Assembly: GCA_947258815.1 (NCBI GenBank)
Contig: CAMYJW010000030.1
Location: 62,001-126,000 of the forward strand
Length of the DNA stretch: 64,000 nt
Direction of reading: 5' to 3'
Source of the DNA: an uncultured Sphingomonadaceae bacterium
GTDB taxonomy: Bacteria; Pseudomonadota; Alphaproteobacteria; Sphingomonadales; Sphingomonadaceae
Shown here: positions 8,802 through 17,399 of the stretch, piece after piece
How positions within the stretch are numbered: position 1 is the first letter of the stretch
How the letters are laid out: each line of letters opens with the position of its first letter
The notes under the pieces: generated by a model
What the model was told of the DNA's origin: nothing
Database searches by the model: none
What the model saw: the letters and a program-made list of their open reading frames with translations, nothing else
Translations under genes and position numbers: made by a program

Positions 8802-10927
8802 GATGCTACCTTCCTGTCGGCAATCGGGGGTGTGTCTGAATTGCTGTCGCTCACCGCAAGCGGAATGCGCACGATAAAGCGCGATCCCAGTCCTTCGCGC
8901 GATTCGACCTCAAGCCGCCCGCGCATGGCTCTCACCAGTTCGCGTGCTTCGAAAGCGCCGATGCCGAAACCACCGGCCTTGGTGGAAACGAACGGCTTGA
9001 AAAGCTGCGCGCGCACAAACTCGGGCGACATGCCGCTGCCTGAATCGACCACTTCGAAACGCGCATTCAATCCATCATGCGTCAGGCTGAGGAACACCGG
9101 ACTGCCTGAAGGGCTGGCATCCAGACCATTCTGGATCAGATGGACCAGCACCTGTTCAAGCGACTCGTTGTTTGCCGTGATCTGCAAATCGTCGGATTGT
9201 GCCAGCAGCACCTGAGCATTACCTGCAAAACGCTGCATCACCGTTTTGGCCACATCTGCCGCCGCAACGGTTTCAAGTTTCTCGACGATACCGTTTCCAT
9301 AGCGTGACAGCCGGGCAATCAGCGCATTCAGCTTTTCAGCAGAATTGCGCAGCGTCACCAGCATATCATCGCGAAATTCCTTCTTCTCGGCATGAAGTTC
9401 GGCATTGCGCGCAAGCAGGCTGAGCTGGCTGGCAAGGTTTTTGATATCGTGCATCACGAACGCGATCCGACGATGAAAATCGTCAAACCGGCTGGCTTCG
9501 GTCAGCGCATCCTGGCTGGCATTTTCCGCAAGATAACTGGCGAGCTGCTGGCCAACAACGCGCAACAGATCAAAGTCTTCCCAGTCGAACTTGCGCGCCA
9601 TCGATGGCCTTGCCAACACGATCAGACCGACCAGGCGTTCATAATGGATAAGCGGCACCAGCGCCCATGCACGGGGATGATCGATAAGCCATTCAGGCGC
9701 GCGAACCGCGGCGGCACCGGCCGCAGGCCCTGTCTGCGTGCGCAGATCGTCAAGATCGGCGATGAAACCCTCGCTTTCAATCGCGCCCAGATCCTGCATC
9801 TCAAATGCGTTTGCGGGGACCTCGATTTCCGGCCAATTCCAGCGCGCGGCGAGCGTTAGTGCGCCATGGTCACCCGGCGCAAGCAACAGTCCGCCCGGAC
9901 ATTCTGCAATGTCCGCCACGGCCTTGACCACGCGCTCACCAAGCGGTGAGGCTTCGGCGCCGCTGTTCCCGATCGTGCGGGTGAAACGCAGCCACTCTTC
10001 GCGGTAGTCATAACGATGCTGAAAGAAGTGTTTGGCAAGAATGACTTTCAGCCAGCCCCGCATTCGCTTGGAGGGCAACAACACCAGCGCCACGGCGCTG
10101 GCCATCGTGAGAAATCCCAGCTCCATCAAGCGGGCAAAATCCCCTCCCGCGTATGACAGCCACTGCGCAATTGCCACCATCGCGACGATGTAAGCGCCGA
10201 TCACAAGCAACGAAAACGTCTGGAAGGTAACCGCGCGCGAGGGTTTGAGGCGCAGTTCCTTGCGATCCTTGCTGGCACCGATCGCAATCATGCAGGCCAG
10301 AATGATAACCGCGATGCCGCGCGACGCGGCAATCTCCATCGGCCAGCCACTGCCAAGATAGGCGATCGTGTAAAGATTGAGATCGAACACCCACAAGATG
10401 CCCAGACCGGCGGCGGGCCAGCGCAGCACCGCACGCAGTTGTCGCGATGCGCCGGCATAGAGATTATGCACCAGCATCAGCGCACCCACGGCAACAAGAA
10501 GCCGCAGCATCGATGTCACCTGAAATGCGATCTCCGCGATTTGCGGCGTCGCATCCGTGCGCGCCATCAGCCCGGTAAGACCAAGATCGAGCAGTTCGAC
10601 AAACGCAAGCGCAAATATCAGCGGCCGGATCGGCGTTACGCTGGCATGGCGGCCATCACCTGAGAAAAGCTGATAGACAACTGCCAGCCAGGCAAGGTTT
10701 CGTGTGCTTTCGGTGATCTGCGCGGCGAGTGAAAAAACGCCGCCACCGATCACCGCCAGACACCAGACAGCGGTTAGGAAAAGGGCGATGACGACGGGCA
10801 TTCCCGCCGGTCCGAACCGTCCGCGTCGGCCGAACAGCCAGATCGCAAGCGCCACGGTTCCGGTCGCCGCGACAAGATGCCCCGCCAGCCCGCCGTATTG
10901 CCAGATCTGATTGATCGTCAGCCCCAT
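8798..10927 (-). CDS. prsK: PrsK, membrane histidine kinase of the XrtA/PEP-CTERM system
   Basis: About 709 residues. The N-terminal 300 hold seven to eight hydrophobic segments, the middle a GAF-like sensory region, and the C-terminus a histidine kinase core with H box (FVMHDIKNLASQLSLL), N box (LVHLIQNGLDAS) and G boxes (DSGSGMS, GFGIGAFEA). The start is set at ATG 10927 because it shares a base with the TGA of the epsB-like gene (TGATG), implying translational coupling. The track start at 10948 would add seven residues inside that gene. It is the presumed partner of PrsR. The sensed signal is unknown. Confidence 0.92.
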   Translation of the reverse strand: MGLTINQIWQYGGLAGHLVAATGTVALAIWLFGRRGRFGPAGMPVVIALFLTAVWCLAVIGGGVFSLAAQITESTRNLAWLAVVYQLFSGDGRHASVTPIRPLIFALAFVELLDLGLTGLMARTDATPQIAEIAFQVTSMLRLLVAVGALMLVHNLYAGASRQLRAVLRWPAAGLGILWVFDLNLYTIAYLGSGWPMEIAASRGIAVIILACMIAIGASKDRKELRLKPSRAVTFQTFSLLVIGAYIVAMVAIAQWLSYAGGDFARLMELGFLTMASAVALVLLPSKRMRGWLKVILAKHFFQHRYDYREEWLRFTRTIGNSGAEASPLGERVVKAVADIAECPGGLLLAPGDHGALTLAARWNWPEIEVPANAFEMQDLGAIESEGFIADLDDLRTQTGPAAGAAAVRAPEWLIDHPRAWALVPLIHYERLVGLIVLARPSMARKFDWEDFDLLRVVGQQLASYLAENASQDALTEASRFDDFHRRIAFVMHDIKNLASQLSLLARNAELHAEKKEFRDDMLVTLRNSAEKLNALIARLSRYGNGIVEKLETVAAADVAKTVMQRFAGNAQVLLAQSDDLQITANNESLEQVLVHLIQNGLDASPSGSPVFLSLTHDGLNARFEVVDSGSGMSPEFVRAQLFKPFVSTKAGGFGIGAFEARELVRAMRGRLEVESREGLGSRFIVRIPLAVSDSNSDTPPIADRKVAS

Positions 10928-12312
10928 CAGCGCGCGCCCTCGTGCCACAGCACAACCCGCAACGTCTGGAGAATGATCAGCAGATCGAGGAAGGGCGTGT
11001 AATTCTTCGCATAGTACAGGTCATATTCCAGCTTGTGGCGCGAATCCTCGATCGAGGCGCCATAAGGATAATTGATCTGCGCCCACCCGGTGATTCCCGG
11101 CTTCACCATGTGTCGTTCAGCGTAATAGGGCAGCTGGTCTTCCAGATCGGCGACAAATTCCGGCCGCTCCGGGCGCGGACCGACAAAGCTCATCTCGCCT
11201 TTCAGAACCGACCATGCCTGTGGCAGTTCGTCGATCCGCACCTTGCGGATAAACTTGCCAATCCGCGTCACCCGCGGATCGTCCTTGCTTGCCCATTTCG
11301 CGCCGTCCGCTTCGGCATCGGTCCGCATCGAGCGAAGCTTGATGACATCGAAGTTCTGACCGAACAGGCCAACACGCTTCTGCCGGAAAAAGGCCGGGCC
11401 CTTGCTGTCCAGTTTCACCAGCAGCGCAAAAAGCAGAATTACCGGCAGCGTGACGATCAGCAGAGCGGCGCTGGCCGTCACATCGAACACGCGCTTGGCT
11501 GCACTCGAAAACATCCGGCCCGATGAGAAGCCATCGGAAAAGATCAGCCAGCTCGGATTGACGGTGTCGAGATCGACGCGCCCGGTCTCTCGCTCCAGAA
11601 AGCTGGAGAACTCGTTGACATGGACGCCGGCGGTCTTGACCCGCAGCAGGTCCTTGAGCGGGAGCGCGTTGCGGCGTTCTTCCAGCGCCAGCACGACTTC
11701 GCTTACGCCGAGATTTTCGACATAGCGGTTAAGGTTGTGAATGGCGGACCGCGGAATCGCTTCTTCAACCACAGGCTGGCTTTCGCTCATCCCGATGTAG
11801 CCAACGATGACAAACCCGCTTTCGGGCTTATCGCCAAGCACGCGCAAACGCTGCGCGCGGTTTCCGGCCCCCAGAACAAGCACGCGCCGTCGAAACGCGG
11901 CTGTCCCCAGCAACCCGCCTATCACCAGACGATTGAGGATCAAAAGCAGCAGAGCCAGCGCCATGCTGTATGCCAGTGTCGACCGCCAGAACTTCTCGCT
12001 TGCCAGCACAAAATCGAGAAACGAAAGCGCAATGACACCAAGCGAGATCGCAACCAGCAGCCGGGCTGCGGCAAACCGCAGGGATCGCAGGGAATCGGTT
12101 CCGTAAACACCCACCGAAATCATCGCGGTTGCCATCATTGCGGCAAACCCTGCATGGGACCATGCGCGGTCTTCTATCAGGCCCAGATCTGAGCCGATCT
12201 GACTGATCCTGATGCGCCACGACAGTTCGCTCGCACCGACGAGCAAAATCAGGTCAACCAGCCACAACAGAATAACCGCGTGCGGAATATAGTGTTTGAA
12301 AAGACGGATCAT
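10927..12312 (-). CDS. epsB: Polyprenyl-phosphate sugar phosphotransferase, XrtA-associated (EpsB-type)
   Basis: A 461-residue polyisoprenyl-phosphate hexose-1-phosphate transferase that would load the first sugar of the exopolysaccharide repeat onto undecaprenyl phosphate. There are four N-terminal membrane segments, a central CoA-binding/Rossmann-like domain ([16 protein letters not shown]), then the bacterial sugar transferase domain ([44 protein letters not shown]). The ATG at 12312 is the first possible start after an in-frame TGA, though an AGGAGG lies unusually far (about 16 bases) upstream. First gene of the minus-strand run ending in prsT. Confidence 0.9.
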   Translation of the reverse strand: MIRLFKHYIPHAVILLWLVDLILLVGASELSWRIRISQIGSDLGLIEDRAWSHAGFAAMMATAMISVGVYGTDSLRSLRFAAARLLVAISLGVIALSFLDFVLASEKFWRSTLAYSMALALLLLILNRLVIGGLLGTAAFRRRVLVLGAGNRAQRLRVLGDKPESGFVIVGYIGMSESQPVVEEAIPRSAIHNLNRYVENLGVSEVVLALEERRNALPLKDLLRVKTAGVHVNEFSSFLERETGRVDLDTVNPSWLIFSDGFSSGRMFSSAAKRVFDVTASAALLIVTLPVILLFALLVKLDSKGPAFFRQKRVGLFGQNFDVIKLRSMRTDAEADGAKWASKDDPRVTRIGKFIRKVRIDELPQAWSVLKGEMSFVGPRPERPEFVADLEDQLPYYAERHMVKPGITGWAQINYPYGASIEDSRHKLEYDLYYAKNYTPFLDLLIILQTLRVVLWHEGAR

Positions 12313-12377
12313 GATCGGGTGTCAAATGCCTCCTGACCTTTGCGGCCATTCGGGCGCCCTAAAGCAAAGGCGTAAAA

Positions 12378-12394
12378 TGTCGGTAAATCTGACA
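12378..12394. promoter_or_regulatory. Inverted repeat TGTC-N9-GACA upstream of the epsB-like gene
   Basis: TGTCGGTAAATCTGACA is a 17-bp dyad 66-82 bases upstream of the epsB start. It is a candidate binding site for a dimeric regulator such as PrsR. I could not recognise a convincing sigma-54 -24/-12 element beside it, so the link to PrsR is only a guess from gene context. Confidence 0.35.
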
Positions 12395-12458
12395 CTCGGC
12401 GCGGATGGCCCGATTATTGGCAGTAACCGTGATTTCCGGGGATTTCAGGATACCCGTG

Positions 12459-12479
12459 TCGGGATGGCTTACATCCCGA
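12459..12479. repeat. Hairpin-forming inverted repeat in the epsB / 12590 divergent gap
   Basis: TCGGGATG-GCTTA-CATCCCGA has perfect 8-bp arms and a 5-base loop. It lies mid-gap between the divergent epsB-like gene and the small gene at 12590. There is no T-run on either strand, so an operator is more likely than a terminator. Confidence 0.4.
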
Positions 12480-12589
12480 TCAGGGCCCTCAGGCCACATC
12501 AGGCATTTGTGCGGCAGTCCTCTGGAAAGGTCAGATTAACCATAGCCACTCGCAATTGAGTTAACTCGCTTGGTTTACAGCGCAAAGCC

Positions 12590-13144
12590 ATGGCCCGCCA
12601 AGTTCCCACACATCCGATATCGGCGAAGATGTATCGCCATTTCGCCGTCATCACGGTTGGCATAACCGCCTGCCTTGCGATGTTCGCCGACGGTGAAAAC
12701 CGCGAAGCGATGGAACGCGAGCTTGCGCACCGCAAGAACAACAGTGCGATGGTAAAGGCGGAAAACGACCTGACGAGCCAGGGCAAGGGCGGCAACACCA
12801 ATCGCAATATCGTCGTTAGCAAGAAGCATACGGGAACCTTTGGAAACGATTCAATCGTTAGGCCGCCCGATACCGGCGTCGTTGCCGGCGATATTGTTTC
12901 GGTTGGCCCGGAACGCACGATTTCCGCGCCGCAATCCTACACGGGAGCGGGATTGGCCGAATCCGAAAACATCGTGATTCCCGAAACGCCGCCACAAGGC
13001 ATGGCAATCGAGGAATTTGAAAAGATGCGCCAGGAGCTGCTGCGCAAAAAGAGACGCCAGCAACAGGCCCGGACCACATCGGCCTCCAGCGCGGACAACA
13101 TTTTCGAAGCGTCCAGAGAACGCACGCAGACGCGCGCATTCTGA
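12590..13144 (+). CDS. Hypothetical protein, possible N-terminal membrane anchor
   Basis: A 184-residue protein I do not recognise. Residues about 14-33 (MYRHFAVITVGITACLAMFA) form a hydrophobic segment, either a signal anchor or signal peptide. The rest is hydrophilic: Asn/Gly-rich in the middle, then an Arg/Lys/Gln-rich helix (RQELLRKKRRQQQARTT). It is divergent from the epsB-prsKRT operon and shares a 277-base regulatory gap with it, so a link to surface polysaccharide is possible but unproven. Codon use resembles its neighbours. Confidence 0.6.
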   Translation: MARQVPTHPISAKMYRHFAVITVGITACLAMFADGENREAMERELAHRKNNSAMVKAENDLTSQGKGGNTNRNIVVSKKHTGTFGNDSIVRPPDTGVVAGDIVSVGPERTISAPQSYTGAGLAESENIVIPETPPQGMAIEEFEKMRQELLRKKRRQQQARTTSASSADNIFEASRERTQTRAF

Positions 13145-13183
13145 TCCGCAGAAAATCGGGTTAGTTGCCTGTTGGCGCTGCTT

Positions 13184-13783
13184 TCAGGCAAAGCACTCAC
13201 GCGCAAGAAACCCGCGGGTTTCAGGGCCGATCAGCGCAGCATGGCCATAATTGGGGTGATCGATAACCGCCATTGCCTGCCCTTCCCCGCTTTTCCACGC
13301 AGCGATCGCCTCGGCCGGAAAATCGAAATGGAAGAAATGGACGGCACTGGCCTTATTATCGCTTTCGCGCGTGCGCTCGACATCGCCTTCAGGCCGCGCC
13401 CGGATAACATGATCGCCGATCTGGATCGCAACATGATTTTCCACACCGCCAATCGTGCGCAAAAATGCATCGCGGCGATCGGCATCGGCCACTTCGAACA
13501 AGACAGTCGCAGTCAGCTCCGCGCCTTTGGGAACCATCGGATCATAGGCAGCCAGTTCATCGACAAGCTGTTCGTCACCGCCCTTTTCGATGCGCAGCAT
13601 TTCCTGAATCTGAAGCCACATGCTGTCCCAGTTTTCAAACATGAATGTTGCATTCGGGCCAACGCTGAGGCGGGTCATCTTCTTGCGTTCAAGCGCTTCC
13701 TGCTTCTTGTCGGCACGGATCGTCTCGTACTGTTCAAGTGGCAGAATATCGTCGGCGGTAATCGTCCGCTGATCACGCGGCAT
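13184..13783 (-). CDS. DUF3501 family protein
   Basis: A 199-residue protein starting MPRDQRTITADDILPLEQYE, a typical DUF3501 beginning. The track start at 14026 reads through the upstream gene in another frame. The ATG at 13783 has a clear ribosome-binding site (AAGGAGA) and lies 11 bases after the Fe-S protein's stop. DUF3501 has no established biochemical function. Known members are found repeatedly next to rubrerythrin and a heterodisulfide-reductase-like Fe-S protein, as here, which suggests a shared role in oxidative stress or redox chemistry. Confidence 0.85.
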   Translation of the reverse strand: MPRDQRTITADDILPLEQYETIRADKKQEALERKKMTRLSVGPNATFMFENWDSMWLQIQEMLRIEKGGDEQLVDELAAYDPMVPKGAELTATVLFEVADADRRDAFLRTIGGVENHVAIQIGDHVIRARPEGDVERTRESDNKASAVHFFHFDFPAEAIAAWKSGEGQAMAVIDHPNYGHAALIGPETRGFLARECFA

Positions 13784-13794
13784 CGGTGTTCTCC

Positions 13795-15132
13795 TTAAAG
13801 GGCGTAAGCAAGCGCCATCACTTCTATCGGGTGGCCAATGCGCGAAGGCGGTTCCTTGCCGCTTGCTTCGATAACCTGGCGCAGATGCGGCCCGGCCAAC
13901 GGACATTCGCTGACGATCATATCGGGATCGGTCTTGGTAAGGGCCCGCCCCGTCGGACGGCCGACTTTCAGCGCGGTATCGAAATTCTGTTTGAAAATGC
14001 CCCACTTGCCGCCGTGGCCGGAACAACGGTCTGTCAGCTGCGGTTTGGCTTCGGGGATCAGACGCAGCATTTCCATCGCTTTGGGGCCCATGTTCTGCGC
14101 CCGCGCATGACAGGCGAAATGAACGCCGATCGTTTTGGCCATTGGCGCGATCGGAGCAAGCCCGGTCTCTTTAGAGAGGGCGACAATATATTCAGAGACA
14201 TCGAACGTGTGCTTTGAAAGCAGTTCAACCTGTGCGTTATCGGGCTCTATCAGTGGCCATTCGAATTTCAGCATCAGTGCGCAGCTTGTCGTCAGCGGAA
14301 CAATGTCCCAGCCCTCTGCGATCAGCGGCGCAAAATAGCCGGAAATACGCTCTGCCGCATTGGCAACGGCCGCCATATCGCCGTTTTCCAGCTTGGGCAT
14401 GCCGCAGCAATCGGGATACTCGACGCGCACCTGCAGGCCATTATGGGCCAGCACTTTCATCGCCGCTTCGCCGGGCGTCGCATCGTTGAAATTGTCATGA
14501 CAGCCGGCATAAAGGATCACCTTGCGGCCAAATGCCGGGCCATCCGGGTTTGGCGCGGGCACCACGGCCTGCGCGGAATTGGCGAAGGGAGATTCGCGAA
14601 ACGGCGGGACATGCGCGCGCGCATCAATGCCAACAACCGCTTCCATCAGCGGGCGGGTCAATCCGTTGCTCTCGCTAGTCGCCCAGTTTGCAGCACCTGA
14701 AAGCACCGTGCCGGCTTTGCCGTTCCGGGTCATCTTCGCAAGCTCACGATCGGCCAGCGACGTTTTGCCCTTGCGATGTTCGACCGCGCGATGGCGCAGC
14801 ATCAGATGCGGAAAATCAAGATCGAATTCATGCGGCGGCACATAAGGGCACTTCGTCATGAAACACATGTCACACAGCGTGCAGGCATCGACGACAGCTT
14901 TGAGATCGGCCGAACTCAGATCGTCGACTTCCTCATTCTCGCTTTCGTCGATCATATCGAACAGCAGCGGGAAACTGTCACACAGATTGAAGCACCGGCG
15001 GCAACCGTGGCAGATATCGTAAACCCGGCGCAGCTCCGCTTCGAGAGCGGCTTCGTCGTACCAGTCCTCGCTTTGCCAGGGAATGTTGTGACGCGTGGGC
15101 GCGCCGAGACTGCCTTCCATGAGCGGCTCCAT
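13795..15132 (-). CDS. Heterodisulfide reductase-related iron-sulfur protein
   Basis: A roughly 445-residue cytoplasmic protein. The N-terminal part carries two ferredoxin-type cysteine motifs (CHGCRRCFNLC and CTLCDMCFMTKCP) for two 4Fe-4S clusters. The C-terminal half has two cysteine-rich units of the HdrB/GlpC kind: the first with a normal CCG (PDCCGMPKLENG), the second with CSG (DRCSGHGGKWG). The start is uncertain: ATG at 15132 or 15120 both fit, and the track start at 15225 adds unconserved Arg/Ser-rich sequence. It sits between rubrerythrin and DUF3501 genes and probably passes electrons within that trio. Confidence 0.85.
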   Translation of the reverse strand: MEPLMEGSLGAPTRHNIPWQSEDWYDEAALEAELRRVYDICHGCRRCFNLCDSFPLLFDMIDESENEEVDDLSSADLKAVVDACTLCDMCFMTKCPYVPPHEFDLDFPHLMLRHRAVEHRKGKTSLADRELAKMTRNGKAGTVLSGAANWATSESNGLTRPLMEAVVGIDARAHVPPFRESPFANSAQAVVPAPNPDGPAFGRKVILYAGCHDNFNDATPGEAAMKVLAHNGLQVRVEYPDCCGMPKLENGDMAAVANAAERISGYFAPLIAEGWDIVPLTTSCALMLKFEWPLIEPDNAQVELLSKHTFDVSEYIVALSKETGLAPIAPMAKTIGVHFACHARAQNMGPKAMEMLRLIPEAKPQLTDRCSGHGGKWGIFKQNFDTALKVGRPTGRALTKTDPDMIVSECPLAGPHLRQVIEASGKEPPSRIGHPIEVMALAYAL

Positions 15133-15259
15133 CCGGTTGCTGCGCAGATAGCGATGTGATCGAGAGGCGATGGCAGTTCGAAGCGATCGCGCGCTCCAAA
15201 CTGCCTTCGCTGTGGTTCCCGCCAATCAGCCGGGAACCGGAAACATCATGGCCTGGCGA

Positions 15260-15679
15260 TCAGGCGTCCATGCTGTCCAGCGTCTTCTGGAACTTGCCTG
15301 CGTGGCTCTTTTCAGCCTTGGCAAGTGTTTCAAACCAGTCCGCGATTTCATCGAAACCTTCTTCGCGTGCGGTCTTGGCCATGCCCGGATACATATCGGT
15401 GTATTCGTGGGTTTCGCCAGCGATCGACGCCTTGAGGTTTGCGCCGGTATCGCCGATCGGTTCACCAGTCGCGGGATCGCCGCACTCTTCAAGGTATTCA
15501 AGATGGCCGTGCGCGTGGCCGGTTTCGCCTTCGGCGGTGGACCGGAAAACGGCTGCAACATCGTTGTAGCCTTCGATATCAGCCTTCTGTGCGAAATAGA
15601 GATAACGACGGTTTGCCTGACTTTCGCCGGCGAATGCCGCCTTCAGGTTTTCTTCGGTTTGTGAACCCTTCAGTCCCAT
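15260..15679 (-). CDS. Rubrerythrin family protein (no rubredoxin domain)
   Basis: A 139-residue di-iron four-helix-bundle protein. The iron ligands are visible as AGESQANRRYL, EGETGHAHGHLEYL, AGETHEYTDMY and AKAEKSHAGKF. The C-terminal rubredoxin domain of classical rubrerythrin is missing, so it resembles sulerythrin-type proteins and must obtain electrons from a partner, plausibly the adjacent Fe-S protein. Such enzymes reduce hydrogen peroxide. The ATG at 15679 (MGLKGSQTEE) follows GAGGAG. The track start at 15751 adds 24 residues without family similarity. Confidence 0.9.
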   Translation of the reverse strand: MGLKGSQTEENLKAAFAGESQANRRYLYFAQKADIEGYNDVAAVFRSTAEGETGHAHGHLEYLEECGDPATGEPIGDTGANLKASIAGETHEYTDMYPGMAKTAREEGFDEIADWFETLAKAEKSHAGKFQKTLDSMDA

Positions 15680-15839
15680 AACACCTAACTCCTCAGTGTG
15701 AAAAACCAACACTGGTGAAATGGGGCCGTTCGCCCGCAAACGCCACTGCAATTTTCCAACCTTTGTGATCGATAAAACCGATCAACTTGCTGCGAATAAT
15801 TCGCAAATAGGATTACTGGAGAATGCGCATCACACCTGA

Positions 15840-15950
15840 AAATTTGGTGCCCCTGACGGGAGCGACCTAGAACGTATATTCGCCGAGCTTCGCGATTGGG
15901 AAGACCAACTTAAACCATTCGAGGTTGAGCTTGAGGAGCTTGGCCTATGA
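15840..15950 (+). pseudogene. C-terminal remnant of an unidentified gene at the element border
   Basis: An open frame without a start codon runs from 15840, just after a stop, and reads GSDLERIFAELRDWEDQLKP up to a TGA that overlaps the ATG of the mobC-like gene (CTATGA). The ATGA-type junction and protein-like composition suggest the tail of a gene whose front was removed. The break coincides with the 11-bp tRNA-like repeat at 15845, as expected if recombination there cut the gene. I cannot identify the parent family. Confidence 0.45.
15845..15855 (+). repeat. Putative attachment-site copy (11 bp of tRNA-Leu 3' end)
   Basis: TGGTGCCCCTG is identical to the last 11 bases of the tRNA-Leu gene at 17400-17410 (reverse strand). 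Identity stops at the next base on both sides. It is the presumed distal att site of the relic element. Confidence 0.5.
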
Positions 15951-16282
15951 CCGAACGCGCGCAGACCAAGCCTTTTTCCATCCGACTGACCGAAGCCGAG
16001 CGCGACAGATTGAAGCGCGAAGCGGGTTCACAGAGACTCGGACCTTTTATGCGTGCCAAGCTGCTCGGCCCTGACAGGCGAGCAATGGCGCAAATTCTCG
16101 CCGCACTGGGTTCATCCGATCTGGCAGCGTCAATGCGTGAAATTGCAGACACGGCGCGAAACGGCGCACTCGAAGATACCGACGATCTGCGGCTGTCACT
16201 GCACGCGGCCTGTCTGACAATCGAGCAAATGCGCAACGATCTCGTGCGCGGACTTGGTCTCAAGGTGGACGCCAAGCGATGA
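15947..16282 (+). CDS. MobC-like mobilization accessory protein
   Basis: A 111-residue protein opening with a ribbon-helix-helix-like stretch (FSIRLTEAERDRLKREAG), typical of relaxosome accessory proteins that bind the transfer origin and help the relaxase. The assignment rests on that motif and on a four-base ATGA overlap with the relaxase gene downstream. I see no oriT with certainty. It is probably non-functional now, because the relaxase is damaged. Confidence 0.6.
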   Translation: MTERAQTKPFSIRLTEAERDRLKREAGSQRLGPFMRAKLLGPDRRAMAQILAALGSSDLAASMREIADTARNGALEDTDDLRLSLHAACLTIEQMRNDLVRGLGLKVDAKR

Positions 16283-17193
16283 TACTGGTTGGCAATTCTC
16301 GCGGCGGCGCGCGCGATCTGGCGCGCCATTTGACGAAAGAGGAAAACGATCATGTGACCGTGCATGAGCTGCGCGGCTTTGTGTCCAATGATCTCGATGG
16401 GGCGTTTCAGGAGGCCTATGCGGTTTCGCGCGGGACGAAGTGCAAGCAGTTCCTCTTTTCGCTTTCCCTCAATCCGCCTGCCGATGCGAATGTCTCGACG
16501 GAGGATTTTGAGCGGGCCATCGGTCAGTGCGAGAAGGATTTGGGCCTGACAGGCCAGCCCCGCGCGATTGTCTTTCATGAGAAAGAGGGCCGCCGCCATG
16601 CCCATGCTGTGTGGTCGCGCATCGATGCGCAGACAATGACCGCACGGCAGATGTCGTTCCACAAAATGAAGCTGCAAGATGTATCGCGGGAGCTTTATCG
16701 CGAACACGGCTGGCGTATGCCTGAGGGGCTCGCAGATCGTTCCAAATCCGACCCGCGCAATTACAGCCTTGCCGAATGGCAACAGGCCAAGCGCATCGAC
16801 AAGGACGCACGGGAGATCAAAGAAGCATTTCAGGATGCCTGGGCAATCTCGGACAATCGCGCATCATTCGAACATGCTCTGAAAGAACGCGGCTACTGGC
16901 TAGCGCGAGGAGATCGGCGCGGGTTTGTCGCCATCGATCATCATGGCGAAGTCTACTCCGTGCCCGGACAAGCTGCCATCAAGACCAAGGCCGTGCGCGA
17001 ACGATTGGGCGAAGAAGACACCCTTCCCTCGCTCCCGCAGGCGCATCAAACAATGGCGCGGGAGATGTCCGCGATGCTCGCGCGACTAAGGCCGGAAAGG
17101 ATGCAACGGAAAACGCGCAGCGGGTTTTCCTTGCCGAACAAGCGAAGCGCAGTGAGCCAAGATTGCGTGTTACAACACGCACATCTTGCGTAA
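16279..17193 (+). CDS. Relaxase/mobilization nuclease, VirD2/MobP-like, probably frameshifted and truncated
   Basis: A 304-residue reading frame. The N-terminus (MILVGNSRGGARDLARHL) and the metal-binding three-histidine motif HEKEGRRHAH (His100, His107, His109) mark a relaxase that would nick DNA at oriT for conjugal mobilization. After about residue 270 the frame turns into Arg-rich, unnatural sequence. The other forward frame over the same bases reads more naturally (KDATENAQRVFLAEQAKR), pointing to a frameshift near 17085. Full-length relatives are, as I recall, considerably longer. Treat as a pseudogene in function. Confidence 0.68.
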   Translation: MILVGNSRGGARDLARHLTKEENDHVTVHELRGFVSNDLDGAFQEAYAVSRGTKCKQFLFSLSLNPPADANVSTEDFERAIGQCEKDLGLTGQPRAIVFHEKEGRRHAHAVWSRIDAQTMTARQMSFHKMKLQDVSRELYREHGWRMPEGLADRSKSDPRNYSLAEWQQAKRIDKDAREIKEAFQDAWAISDNRASFEHALKERGYWLARGDRRGFVAIDHHGEVYSVPGQAAIKTKAVRERLGEEDTLPSLPQAHQTMAREMSAMLARLRPERMQRKTRSGFSLPNKRSAVSQDCVLQHAHLA

Positions 17194-17367
17194 GCTCAAA
17201 AATTCAAAGCCACTCAAAGTGAATTCGAAACGCACCGATCTGTGAACCGGGGGCGCTGTTTCCCTACGTCAATGCAGAAACTCGTGTTTCCAGAGCCTCT
17301 GCAATATGATCGCGAGACTGGATATAGAACTGCGAAAACATCTATTTTTTTCAGTGCGTTCGCCGGA

Positions 17368-17393
17368 AAATCAGGCCAATTTTTGCCTGATTT
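17368..17393 (-). terminator. Hairpin downstream of tRNA-Leu
   Basis: AAATCAGGC and GCCTGATTT are perfect 9-bp arms around an 8-base loop, 7 bases past the tRNA 3' end on the minus strand, followed by TTTTCC. It plausibly terminates the tRNA transcript. Because it lies inside the element boundaries, it may have arrived with the element. Confidence 0.55.
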
Positions 17394-17399
17394 GTGTAG

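Noticed and set aside
7542-9215. 557-residue plus-strand ORF across prsR and prsK
   Set aside because: Antisense shadow of two motif-rich genes. Length alone is not evidence in GC-rich DNA.
12313-12480. Sigma-54 -24/-12 promoter for the epsB-prsKRT operon
   Set aside because: I searched both strands for GG-N10-GC spacing with TTGGC/TTGC context and found no convincing match.
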